Below the pieces are notes generated by a model. That model made no database searches. It was not told the origin of the DNA and worked only from the letters and a program-made list of their open reading frames with translations. From Ochrobactrum chromiisoli (GTDB lineage Bacteria; Pseudomonadota; Alphaproteobacteria; Rhizobiales; Rhizobiaceae): 64,000 nt of DNA. Positions 36,919 through 46,007 of the stretch are shown here, piece after piece. The stretch spans positions 62,001 to 126,000 of the forward strand of contig NZ_JAPHAV010000011.1 in NCBI RefSeq assembly GCF_026241335.1. The letters are read 5' to 3'. The translations under genes and the position numbers were made by a program. How positions within the stretch are numbered: position 1 is the stretch's first letter; every line of letters begins with the position of its first letter.

Positions 36919-38329
36919 ATGCATGAAATCATCTGCCCGCATTGCAACAAGGCATTCAAGATTGATGAAGCAGGTTATGCAGATATCCTGAAACAGGTTC
37001 GCGATAGTGATTTCGACAAGCAACTGCATGAGCGTCTGGAGTTGGCTGAACAGAACAAGCGGAACGCGGTCGAGCTTGCACAGGCCAAGGTTAGCAGTGA
37101 ACTGCAGAAAGCTGCTGCAGCCAGGGATACTGAAATTCAGAAACTGAAGGCGAGGCTCGAATCTAGCGAAGTCGCACAAACTCGCGGTAGCCGAGGCCTT
37201 AAGTGTCGTGGAAAAAGAACGTGATACCCTTCTGCACGACCTGGAAACTGCCAGACGAGAGCAGGAGGCTGCGTCAAAACTCGCCGAGGCGAAGCTTAAT
37301 GCCGAACTACATAAAGCAGCTTCTATTAAGGACGCTGAGATTGAGCGTCTTAAGGCCAGGCTAGATGCGGGTGAGCTTTCACAGAAGATCGCCGTGACCG
37401 AAGGTGTCCTCGTAGTTGAGAAAGAGCGAGACGAGTTGAGAACGGTCTTGATCGTGTCGCACTTGAAAAGCAACTTGCTGAAACTGCCCTCAAGGACAAG
37501 TACGAAACGCAGCTTAAGGATCGCGACGAGGCTATTGAGCGTCTGAGTGATATGAAGGCGAAGCTATCGACAAAAATGATCGGTGAGACGCTGGAACAGC
37601 ATTGCGCAACTGAGTTCGACCGCATTCGCGCCACTGCATTTCCCCGCGCTTATCTTGAGAAGAATAACGACGCGCGCAACGGCAGTAAGGGCGATTTATC
37701 TTTCGTGACGTGGACGATGCAGGTTCTGAAATTGTTTTGATCATGTTCGAGATGAAGAACGAGAACGAGGACACGGTCACAAAGAAGAGGAATGAAGACT
37801 TTTTCAAAGAGCTAGACAAGGATCGTAGCGCTAAGGGCTGTGAGTATGCGGTGTTGGTTTCACTGCTGGAGCCTGAGAGCAAACTTTATAATACAGGGAT
37901 TGTAGACGTATCCCATCGTTTTCCGAAAATGTATGTTGTCAGACCACAATTCTTTATCCCAATAATTACGCTGCTGCGTGATGCGGCGATAAATTCGCTT
38001 AAATACAAGACAGAGCTGGCGCTGGTGAGAGCGCAAACGTAGACATCACCAACTTTGAAGCCCAACTTGAAGATTTTAAAACAGCATTTGGGAGAAACTG
38101 GCGTCTGGCTTCGGACGGTTTTGAGGAAGCAGTCAGACGCATCGATGAAGCGATCAAGGATCTGGAAAAAACGAAAGAAGCGCTTCACAAATCAGCCAAC
38201 AATTTGCGGCTTGCAAATAATAAAGCCGAGGACCTGTCGGTCAATTCTTCACGTCGCTTGACACGCGGGAATCCGACAATGGCTGCAAAATTCTCTGAAT
38301 TGAAGCAGAATATGTCTGATCCTGAATGA
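36919..38329 (+). pseudogene. DUF2130 protein with four frameshifts
   Basis: Starts MHEIICPHCNKAFKIDEAGY and, through successive frames, reads a long coiled coil with internal repeats (ELQKAAAARDTEIQKLKARL; ELHKAASIKDAEIERLKARL), then GETLEQHCATEFDRIRATAF, MFEMKNENEDTVTKKRNEDF, DVSHRFPKMYVVRPQFFIPI and [16 protein letters not shown] to TGA at 38327. That is a complete DUF2130 protein (coiled coil plus nuclease-like C-terminal domain; function unknown). The frame changes near 37180 (two bases lost in an A run), 37440 (one base), 37695 (one base) and 38036 (one base lost in an A run). All are deletions. Either the gene is decayed or the sequence has homopolymer errors. Confidence 0.85.
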
Positions 38330-38383
38330 TATGGGCAAACTTAATTGATGTATGGGTTCCAATGCCCTTGGTCGGCACATGCC

Positions 38384-39616
38384 TCACAGCAGCCGTGACG
38401 CTCGTCCACTGCGCCGTTTGGCATTGTTGTAATAGTCTGATGCCTGTTGCACGGAGCGATGACGGGATTGCTCCATGGCTTCGGGGAGGGGAATGCCACG
38501 ATTGGCGGCTTCGGTGAGATAGCCGGAGCGCAGACCATGGGCAGAAAATTCCGCAGGGTCGAGACCCGCCATTTGCGCGCGCCGCTTGACGATGGCGTTG
38601 ACGGCACTGGGTTCCAGTGCCCGCGTGGAAACATTGCCCCATCGATCGACTTTTCGAAACACGTTGCCTTTGTCGATCCTGGCTGCCTTCAGCCATCGGG
38701 TGAGGGCATCGACGGGACGTCCGGTCAGATAAACAATTTCATCCTGTTCGACGCCACTGGTTTTGGTACGGCCAAGATGGATGCCAAGCGAGGGGAGGGG
38801 AGAGCCTTCTTCATCGGTGACAGGTGCCTGTTTGACGAGTTGCTCTGTGCGCAGGCCTGCTATTTCGCTGCGTCGGCGGCCACCGGAGGCAAAGGCCACC
38901 ATCAGGATGGCCCGATCACGCAAGGCGGTGAGATCCTCGCCGGAACAGGTTGCCAGCAGCTTGCCCAGAATATCGCCGGTAATCGCATTGGCACTCTTGC
39001 GGCTGCGCGGCCGGTTCAGGGCGCGCACCGCAAGCCGGATTGCCGATTTGACGGAAGGCGATGAAAACGCACCCTCCAGGCCGCGCCAGCGGGTCAGCGT
39101 CGACCAGTTGGCAAGACGGCGGCGCACGGTTGCCGGTGCATGCGGTCCCGACACGCGCAGAAAGCCTTGTCGGCGCAATTCCTCTTCCACGTCGGCTGGC
39201 ATGCCGTGATCGGGTTCAATCTCGCGTTGCTGCGGCCGCCAGAGATGATGGGCAACGAATTTCAGGAGCAGGGCTTCCGGCGCCGGAAAGGGGAGGGGGC
39301 TGCCGGTTGCGGCCATTGACCATGCTTCGAGATAGGCCAGATCCGAGGTCAGCGCACGCAGCGTGTTTTCGCCCATGCCTTCATTGACCAGATGGCGCAG
39401 CGTCTCGACATCCTCATTCGTCAAAATCTCGGCCAGCATGTCGCGCCGGTTCATCGGCAAAACGGCGGCAATCGTATCGAGTGTTTCGGCACGCCGTTCG
39501 ACGGCGGTGACGGACGTTGATGGCAAGGTCAAGACTCCCTGATGGGCCGGAAAGCGGGCTTTCTGTGGCGCGGCCTTGCCCCAATATTTATTGATTTGCG
39601 GCTTCAAATCAATCAC
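38384..39616 (-). CDS. Tyrosine recombinase/integrase
   Basis: A 410-residue site-specific recombinase. N-terminal SAM-like core-binding domain (~50-190), then the catalytic domain with Arg in GGRRRSEIAGLR (~247), HGLRSGYLTEA (His360, Arg363), SRHRSVQQASDYY (His386, Tyr395/396). The start is 1 bp from a perfect palindrome, and the gene is divergent from a DUF1612 gene, a pairing seen on rhizobial repABC plasmids. It could resolve replicon multimers or integrate cassettes. A degenerate copy of its N-terminal part lies at 35.8 kb. Intact. Confidence 0.93.
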   Translation of the reverse strand: MIDLKPQINKYWGKAAPQKARFPAHQGVLTLPSTSVTAVERRAETLDTIAAVLPMNRRDMLAEILTNEDVETLRHLVNEGMGENTLRALTSDLAYLEAWSMAATGSPLPFPAPEALLLKFVAHHLWRPQQREIEPDHGMPADVEEELRRQGFLRVSGPHAPATVRRRLANWSTLTRWRGLEGAFSSPSVKSAIRLAVRALNRPRSRKSANAITGDILGKLLATCSGEDLTALRDRAILMVAFASGGRRRSEIAGLRTEQLVKQAPVTDEEGSPLPSLGIHLGRTKTSGVEQDEIVYLTGRPVDALTRWLKAARIDKGNVFRKVDRWGNVSTRALEPSAVNAIVKRRAQMAGLDPAEFSAHGLRSGYLTEAANRGIPLPEAMEQSRHRSVQQASDYYNNAKRRSGRASRLL

Positions 39617-39641
39617 ATCCGATAACCTATACTTATCGGAT
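39617..39641. promoter_or_regulatory. Perfect palindrome in integrase/DUF1612 promoter region
   Basis: ATCCGATAA (39617-39625) - CCTATAC - TTATCGGAT (39633-39641): 9-bp perfect arms immediately upstream of the integrase start and about 90 bp before the DUF1612 gene. Most likely an operator for the HTH protein or the integrase; the centre (CCTATACTT) could be a -10 element. Confidence 0.65.
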
Positions 39642-39728
39642 GTTAGACCCTCAACCCACCGCCATCACCAGTGCCGGACATTAAATCCCCACTGGATTCC
39701 GTTTGAGACTTTGTTTACTATAAATTCA

Positions 39729-40889
39729 ATGCGTTACGATCCCGACCCATTGCCTCTGAAGACCTTGATGCCGCCGCTGGCGCGAGCCAGTGAAGCTTTG
39801 GCGCGGCTCGACGAACGACTTGCTCATTCCCCGGTCGGCACCGGACTGATCGAACGGTTGCATTTCGCCGATGCCTGTGCCTCGTTGTGGCTCGACGGCG
39901 AACTCGTCGAAATGGAAGACCTCGTCCTTCATGAGGCGGCGCGCGATATTCGCTCACCCAGCCACCAACTCACCATTGCCCGCGACGTGTTGCAGACAAG
40001 GCGGCGCATTGCAGCGCAGGCGCCGGACTGGGCGCTGAGCCCAAACGGCTTGCGCAGTCTCCGGGTTGGCGGGCAGGCGGGGCCCGGATCCGCTCCTGGG
40101 AATGGTGGCATCATCGCGGAGAGCGAAAACGTCGCGGTGTCCGATGCGGCAGTCGATCGGCAGGAACGCGACGGGGAGGGGAGAAAACATCGTCTGGATG
40201 GCGGGCTCGACCTGCCCGGCATCGATCTTGACGCCATTGATGCGGTGCTGGCCCGTTCCGAAGGCGTTCTCGCCAGCGCAAAAGAACCGCGCCGATCTGT
40301 GCAGCGCGAGACGGACCCGCTGATCCGCGACCCTGACTGGGATGAGGACGAACGGCTCGACGAATGGCGAACCGTGTTGCGTTCGGTCCGCGATTTGCCG
40401 CCGGTGCTGCAGGCCATCCTGGCGCTTGATGCCTGGAGCGAACTCGCGGTTTTGCAGCGGGCGCCGTGGCTGGGCCGCTTGCTGGCAGCCTCATTGCTGC
40501 GGCGCGACGGGCTGACCACACAGGCGCATTTGTTAGCCTTCAATATGGGCCTGAAAACCGTCCGCGTCGAACGGCGGCGTCATCACCATTTCGAAACCCG
40601 GCTATTCGCCAGTCTCGAGGGCCTGATGGCCGCGATTGAGCTTGGGTTCAAGGAACATGACCGGCTGCTGCTGGCGCGCCAGATGCTGGAGCGGCGGCTG
40701 ACCGGCCGTCGCGCCTCGTCCAAACTGCCCGGTCTGATCGAGCTGGTGCTGGCGAGGCCCCTGGTTTCGGCCGGCATGATTGCCGCGGAACTCGACATCA
40801 CGCCCCGCGCCGCGCTTCGTCTGGTCGAAGAGCTCAATCTGCGCGAAATGACGGGGAGGGGGCGGTTTCGGGCGTGGGGTGTGATGTAG
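39729..40889 (+). CDS. DUF1612 / HTH protein (RHE_PE00001-type)
   Basis: A 386-residue protein typical of repABC plasmids of Rhizobiales. The N-terminal half has LIERLHFADACASLWLDGEL, then VEMEDLVLHEAARDIRSPSH (Fic-N-like helical region). The middle carries a charged linker, and the C-terminal 60 residues form a DUF1612 winged helix (LIELVLARPLVSAGMIAAEL, then DITPRAALRLVEELNLREMT). The ATG at 39729 gives the family start; upstream codons overlap the palindrome region. Function unknown; DNA binding inferred. The C-terminal module is duplicated just downstream. Confidence 0.8.
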   Translation: MRYDPDPLPLKTLMPPLARASEALARLDERLAHSPVGTGLIERLHFADACASLWLDGELVEMEDLVLHEAARDIRSPSHQLTIARDVLQTRRRIAAQAPDWALSPNGLRSLRVGGQAGPGSAPGNGGIIAESENVAVSDAAVDRQERDGEGRKHRLDGGLDLPGIDLDAIDAVLARSEGVLASAKEPRRSVQRETDPLIRDPDWDEDERLDEWRTVLRSVRDLPPVLQAILALDAWSELAVLQRAPWLGRLLAASLLRRDGLTTQAHLLAFNMGLKTVRVERRRHHHFETRLFASLEGLMAAIELGFKEHDRLLLARQMLERRLTGRRASSKLPGLIELVLARPLVSAGMIAAELDITPRAALRLVEELNLREMTGRGRFRAWGVM

Positions 40890-40971
40890 TTGCGGCTATG
40901 AACTTGTTGATCGAATGCAGCCAACTTCTTCTCAATGTACAATCTTAGAACTGCAAAAGGCAGAGTCCTAT

Positions 40972-41181
40972 CCGAAATTCGAGCGGAAACTGGAAGGACG
41001 GCGAACATCCTCAAAACTGCCGGAGCTGGTTGAGCTGGTGATGGCGAAACCGTTGGTGTCGGCCGGGATGGTGGCGAAAACGCTCGAGGTCACGCCGCAG
41101 GCGGCGCGGCGGATCGTTTTGGAGCCGGGTCTGCGGGAGATGACGGGGAGGGGGAGGTTTCGGGCGTGGGGGATTGTCTAG
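40972..41181 (+). pseudogene. Partial duplicate of DUF1612 C-terminal module
   Basis: Encodes EGRRTSSKLPELVELVMAKP, then LVSAGMVAKTLEVTPQAARR and LREMTGRGRFRAWGIV, closely matching the last ~65 residues of the preceding gene (GRRASSKLPGLIELVLARPL). About 10-20% of residues differ. The upstream 60 bp are not from the gene. An in-frame ATG at 40915 could give an 88-residue HTH peptide, but a promoter or ribosome site is not evident. Likely a relic of a second, diverged copy. Confidence 0.7.
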
Positions 41182-41602
41182 TCGCGAGACGATCGGCGCG
41201 CTTCGCTCGTTTTCGGGCTATCAACCAACGCCTGAGGTGTCCTCGACCTATTTCGCCACGAGGGAGTTTCTGTCCCACGCCGGGTTCGCGACGCCATGCG
41301 ATCTGCCCCACGCTAAGAAGGAACTTAGCTCAACCGTGAGGAGCGCCTCTTCATGTCGCAGGTTTCGATCGTTTGCGACGAAGCGGGTTGGTGAAGACGT
41401 GAAAGGTGTGCGTCTCGGTCCCGAGGCCACAGAACGGTCTCCTGCCCTTCGAAGTTGGAAGGTCCGTTCGCGCGCCCATTCCGGACGAAAAGCGTGAGTG
41501 ACTGTGCAGTTTTCGTAAGGTTGGCGGAAATCTATATACAATCATTGATATACATGATTCTGATATCAGCCTGGCCACGTCGGAATCAACTCGGGGGAAT
41601 GC
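41182..41602. other. Non-coding border upstream of the defence island
   Basis: About 420 bp with no recognisable gene. TATATACAAT (41533-41542) near the end could be the -10 of a hamAB promoter. The change from the DUF1612 duplicate to a defence cluster suggests a junction here, but no direct repeat was found. Confidence 0.45.
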
Positions 41603-42385
41603 GTGGGGCTCTACGAACGATGGTGCGATGCCACCAGAGAAAAGGATAAGCGCAAGCGTTACTGGACCTATATCGAGAAGGATGGAGGCCGAGACGATAT
41701 TCGAGACGACCTCGCCGAGACCATCCGCTCGCACTACGACCGCCTCGAACGCATCGCCGATGACGTAAAGCGGCTCGGCTACAATGTTGCTGCCACAATC
41801 CTTAGCGAGGCAATGCCTCAAACGCCAAAGGGCCGTTCTGGCGATCTTGGTGAAATTCTTGCGACGGAGTTGGTGGAAGAAGAGATCGGCCTGCGCGTTC
41901 CTGTACGCCGTCTTCGCTACAAGGATGGCCGCAACATGGCCATGCGCGGCGATGACTTTATAGGCGCTGGCTACGACGGGGCTGGCGAAAAGCTCTGGCT
42001 CCTGAAAGGCGAGGCCAAGAGCAATGAGAGGCTTGGGAAGGCTACCGTCACGAGCGCCCGCAAGGTGCTCGACCGTGACAACGGGCGCTGTACACCCGAT
42101 TCTCTGCTGTTCGTCGCCAATCGCCTGCTCGACAGCAACGACCTGGACGACAATGCATTGGGCCGAAGCCTCCGCGACGAGGTGGGATTGAAGTCTCTCC
42201 GCGCCGATCGCATCGACCACATGCTCTTCACTGTCTCGGGCAATGGTCCGCATGCTTCGCTGAAGGACGACCTCCAAGCTACGGGAACCAACCGAGACCA
42301 CTACGTGGTGAATATTCACGTCGAAGATCACCAAGGCTTCATCAAGGCGATGTATCAGGAGGCGGAAGATCTTGGAGACGATTGA
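41603..42385 (+). CDS. hamA: Hachiman nuclease HamA (DUF1837)
   Basis: A 260-residue DUF1837 protein, the nuclease subunit of the Hachiman anti-phage complex. PD-(D/E)xK-like residues are visible: Glu84 in GDLGEILATELVEEE, Asp117/118 in MRGDDFIGAGYDG, and Glu137/Lys139 in LLKGEAKSN. In the characterised system HamA is held inactive by HamB and degrades DNA broadly once HamB detects damaged or phage DNA. GTG start at 41603 with GGGGGA upstream; no in-frame ATG is available after the preceding stop. It overlaps hamB by 14 bp. Confidence 0.9.
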   Translation: MGLYERWCDATREKDKRKRYWTYIEKDGGRDDIRDDLAETIRSHYDRLERIADDVKRLGYNVAATILSEAMPQTPKGRSGDLGEILATELVEEEIGLRVPVRRLRYKDGRNMAMRGDDFIGAGYDGAGEKLWLLKGEAKSNERLGKATVTSARKVLDRDNGRCTPDSLLFVANRLLDSNDLDDNALGRSLRDEVGLKSLRADRIDHMLFTVSGNGPHASLKDDLQATGTNRDHYVVNIHVEDHQGFIKAMYQEAEDLGDD

Positions 42386-45300
42386 CGAGCTGACCACTTT
42401 TCTGGAGGCCGCAACTGTCGACGGCATTCTTGGGCGTCTCCTCTATCGCGGCGCCGCCTGGTCACTGATGCGCGAGGAAGGTGTCCTGCCGGCCAATGCT
42501 CCACCGCTCGGCGTGACAATCGAGACCGATCTTGCAGAGCACGCCTTTGCCCTGCTTCGAGGTGCGATGGCGCTACGCGCTCAAGCTGGCCCCTCGGAAT
42601 TGACTAGCAAGGCGTTTGAACGTGCCGCCAACGCCTTCGAAGCCCTTGTACGCAACGGCGATCCGGGGGCGGCCGATCGCGGTTTCCGCCGGATGCTGGC
42701 TGCCGCAACCTATCACCTTGCCGGTTTCTCGGCCGTCGCCTATTCGCTCTTCAACGAGACCGCGGAGGACCTCAACTTATCGCCGGGCGAGGCGGCAATC
42801 AGGCACCTAATCCTGCGCGATCTCGGCGAAATGCGTGCTTTCGTCCGTGATTGGCTGAATGATGCCGCCCATGGAGATGAGCAGATTGCCGAGGTGCTTC
42901 GCGGCGAAGAACCCGACATCGATGAGGTTCTGTCGACCATACTCAACACGACAATCTGTCGCGCTCTCGCACATTTTGATTTCGCGCTCGAGACAGGTGA
43001 ACCCGAGCCGATCGAGGATGCACGTGCATTGCTGCGGACCGCAGTCAGTCTTGCGGACAACGCCGAGAATGTCCCCCTGTGGTGGATTTCGAACCTCTGT
43101 CTCCACCTGATCGATGACCTCTGGCAACACTCGCTACACCAGATCCTACCGACCGAGCCTCCGGACGGAACGGAGGAAAGATACCCGGATCTGCGGCGGC
43201 TGTTCATCTCGTCGCTCTACGCCCGCAAGACATCCGAGGTAGAGCTGTGGCCATCGCAACGCGAAGCGGCCCGGCGTTCCACTGACGTTACCGACGATCT
43301 CGTCGTCGCCTTACCGACTAGTGCCGGCAAGACGCGTGTGGCGGAGATAGCAGCACTGATGACCTTGTCGTCGGCCCGCCGGGTGCTGATCGTCACACCG
43401 CTACGCGCCCTCTCCGCGCAGACCGAACGCTCTTTCAGAAAGACTTTCGCGCCGCTCGGGTTAAGCGTCTCTTCGCTCTATGGCGCGAGCGGTGTTTCGG
43501 CTGGTGACGAGGATGCCTTGCGAACCCGCGAGATCATCATCGCCACGCCCGAGAAGCTCGACTTTGCGCTGAGAAGCGACCCTTCGCTCATCGATGACGT
43601 CGGCCTGATCGTCCTGGATGAGGGACATATGATCGGCCCGAGCGAGCGCGAAATCCGATACGAGACGTTGGTACAGCGTCTGCTTCGACGTGCGGACGCG
43701 GGCGACCGCCGAATTGTATGTCTTTCCGCTATATTGCCGAGTGGCGACGAACTCCACGATTTGACAGCGTGGATCCGCTCGGACGAACCGGGCGGGCCGG
43801 TACGGTCCGACTGGCGCCCCACGCGTCAGCGGTTCGGCGCACTAACCTGGCGGGGTAAGGACGCGATGCTTCGGCTAGACCTTGATGAGAACGGTCCCTT
43901 TCTCGACAAATTTGTTGCCGAAAAGCCCCCACTAGGGAGGGAGAAAAATTCTTATCCCCGCCAGAACTCGCATCTCACTCTGTTTGCAGCGTGGGAGTTC
44001 GCAGGCCAAGGCAAGCGGACTTTGATCTTTTCCACCCAAGCGAATTGGGTCGAGAGCTACGGCAAACAGGTCGTCGACCTCTGCAAGCGCGGCTATCTTC
44101 AGTCCCTTCTGGACGATGAAGGGTCGATCGCCCGCGCCCTGGAGATCGGAAAGGAATGGCTCGGCGAGGAACATCCCGCAGTTGCCTGCCTGAAAGTGGG
44201 CGTTGCCATTCACCACGGTCGGCTTCCAAGTCCATTCCTGCGTGAGCTGGAATCGTTGCTTTCCGAGGGAACGCTAAAGGTGATCATCGCATCACCGACG
44301 TTGTCGCAAGGCCTTAACCTGAACGCCGCTGTGCTACTGGTGCCCACGTTGTATCGGGCGTCAGAAAAGATCCAGGGAGAGGAGTTTGCGAATGTCGCCG
44401 GCCGCGCGGGCCGCGCCTTCGTGGATGTCGAAGGGCTCATTGTCCACGTAATGTTCGACAGGGTCGATTGGCGAAAGAGGGAGTGGCGAAAGCTCGTTGC
44501 TTCAGCCAAAGCCCGTACGCTCAAGAGCGGTCTCATCCAAATCGTCGCCGAGATTCTGGAGCGACTTTCGCGGGAAGGAATTCTCGATCGCGAAGATGCC
44601 TGGGAATATCTCGCCAACGCCCGTGAAGCCTGGAGATCGCCTGGGGAGGAAGCTTCTTTGGCAGAGCGCTTGGCAGCGTCGAGACAAAATGATGCTGATG
44701 TGACTGACATCGATAGTGACGACGATGATGCCGAGCGGGAGGAGTCTATTGAAGAAGAGCCGCTTTCTCAGATCGTCGAACGTCTCGATGCGACCGTATT
44801 TGGCCTGATAGAAGCGCTTGACTCAGATAGCGCCGACCTGTCGAAACTCCTGGATGATGCTCTCAAAGGATCGCTCTGGGCCCGGCAGATCGCCCGCGAG
44901 GAAGAGGACGTCGCTCCGCTCCATAAAATGGTGTTGGAGGCGCGTGCCAGCCTAATCTGGAAGACCACGACGGCGCCTGCAAGGCGGGGGCATTTTGCCA
45001 TGGGTGTTGGACTTGAGGCCGGTCTTGCAATCGATGCAATGGCTGACGTGCTGGCCGAGCTCCTTGACCGGGCCGATGGCGCAGCGCTGGCCGGCGATAT
45101 CGACGTGCTTGTCGATGCCCTCAGCGGCCTCGGCGAGCGTCTGCTTTTCATGCGGCCCTTCATTCCGAGCAAGGCGAATGCGCTTCCTGCGAACTGGACG
45201 GTGATCCTGCGCAGTTGGGTGGCTGGCGAGGATGTTTCCACGATAGGGCCACAGAATATGCGCGCCGTGGAGGAGGCGTTCATCTATCGATTGGTCTGGG

Positions 45301-45881
45301 CACTCGAGGCTGTGCGTACCCGCCGCATGTCGCTCGGGTGGTCGCCGGAAACGGTAGCCGGGGGCGCTGCAGCATCCGTTGAAACTGGCGTTCCGCAACT
45401 CATGATGTCGATGCTTATCCGCGCGGGACTCCCATCGCGGCGCGCGGCGATGGAGGCGATCGAGGATGCGAAGCCGGCCTTTGTTAGTCCGGCCGAGATG
45501 CGAGCCTGGCTCGAATCCGACGAGATCACCGCCTATACCGACGCCGGCAACTGGCCGACTCCTGACACGGCCGCTCTTTGGGCGCGTTTTCGAACGGAAG
45601 CACTCAGTGGCGGCATCCAAAAGTGGTCGGTCGAACACTACAGTCGTCTGCTTGATATCGAGGTAGCCCCGCCTGCTGACCTCTATCGGATAGTTACCGA
45701 CGAGGGTGACGGGCGGACCTGGTTGGCCACACCTGACTATCGGCATATCGCTGCCTTTAGGAAGCCAGCCGTCGATCCCAAGCCCAGTCTTTTTTCAGGC
45801 CGGTTGTCGGGGAACACGAGGCTGGTGGAGGCCCTGCGTATCGGTCGAGGCAAATTACGCTGGCCGAAGGCGGATACCTGA
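42372..45881 (+). CDS. hamB: Hachiman helicase HamB
   Basis: A 1,169-residue Ski2-like superfamily 2 helicase. A helical N-terminal domain (~1-290) precedes Walker A LPTSAGKTRVAEIAAL (~313-328), LIVLDEGHMIG (DEGH, ~412-422), SAILPSG (motif III), and FANVAGRAGRAFVDV (motif VI, ~671-685). A long C-terminal region contains an acidic patch (DVTDIDSDDDDAEREESIEE, ~776-795). Start is TTG at 42372 with AGGAGG at 42357-42362. HamB is the DNA-sensing partner of HamA. It is somewhat longer than described HamB proteins, partly because of the acidic insert. Operon with hamA is intact. Confidence 0.9.
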   Translation: METIDELTTFLEAATVDGILGRLLYRGAAWSLMREEGVLPANAPPLGVTIETDLAEHAFALLRGAMALRAQAGPSELTSKAFERAANAFEALVRNGDPGAADRGFRRMLAAATYHLAGFSAVAYSLFNETAEDLNLSPGEAAIRHLILRDLGEMRAFVRDWLNDAAHGDEQIAEVLRGEEPDIDEVLSTILNTTICRALAHFDFALETGEPEPIEDARALLRTAVSLADNAENVPLWWISNLCLHLIDDLWQHSLHQILPTEPPDGTEERYPDLRRLFISSLYARKTSEVELWPSQREAARRSTDVTDDLVVALPTSAGKTRVAEIAALMTLSSARRVLIVTPLRALSAQTERSFRKTFAPLGLSVSSLYGASGVSAGDEDALRTREIIIATPEKLDFALRSDPSLIDDVGLIVLDEGHMIGPSEREIRYETLVQRLLRRADAGDRRIVCLSAILPSGDELHDLTAWIRSDEPGGPVRSDWRPTRQRFGALTWRGKDAMLRLDLDENGPFLDKFVAEKPPLGREKNSYPRQNSHLTLFAAWEFAGQGKRTLIFSTQANWVESYGKQVVDLCKRGYLQSLLDDEGSIARALEIGKEWLGEEHPAVACLKVGVAIHHGRLPSPFLRELESLLSEGTLKVIIASPTLSQGLNLNAAVLLVPTLYRASEKIQGEEFANVAGRAGRAFVDVEGLIVHVMFDRVDWRKREWRKLVASAKARTLKSGLIQIVAEILERLSREGILDREDAWEYLANAREAWRSPGEEASLAERLAASRQNDADVTDIDSDDDDAEREESIEEEPLSQIVERLDATVFGLIEALDSDSADLSKLLDDALKGSLWARQIAREEEDVAPLHKMVLEARASLIWKTTTAPARRGHFAMGVGLEAGLAIDAMADVLAELLDRADGAALAGDIDVLVDALSGLGERLLFMRPFIPSKANALPANWTVILRSWVAGEDVSTIGPQNMRAVEEAFIYRLVWALEAVRTRRMSLGWSPETVAGGAAASVETGVPQLMMSMLIRAGLPSRRAAMEAIEDAKPAFVSPAEMRAWLESDEITAYTDAGNWPTPDTAALWARFRTEALSGGIQKWSVEHYSRLLDIEVAPPADLYRIVTDEGDGRTWLATPDYRHIAAFRKPAVDPKPSLFSGRLSGNTRLVEALRIGRGKLRWPKADT

Positions 45882-46007
45882 TGAGGTCGGTCATCAGGTC
45901 GTACATTCGGTGCGGTGATCACCAAAGCGTGCACTCGGCAAAGATCGAGTGCCTGGCTCGATGCGACGGTTGCACGGCCGTCTTTGCTTTGCCTAAGGGG
46001 ACAGGAC

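Noticed and set aside
39576-39728. Earlier start for the DUF1612 protein at 39576
   Set aside because: It would place coding sequence across the palindrome and the divergent promoter; the family start matches 39729.
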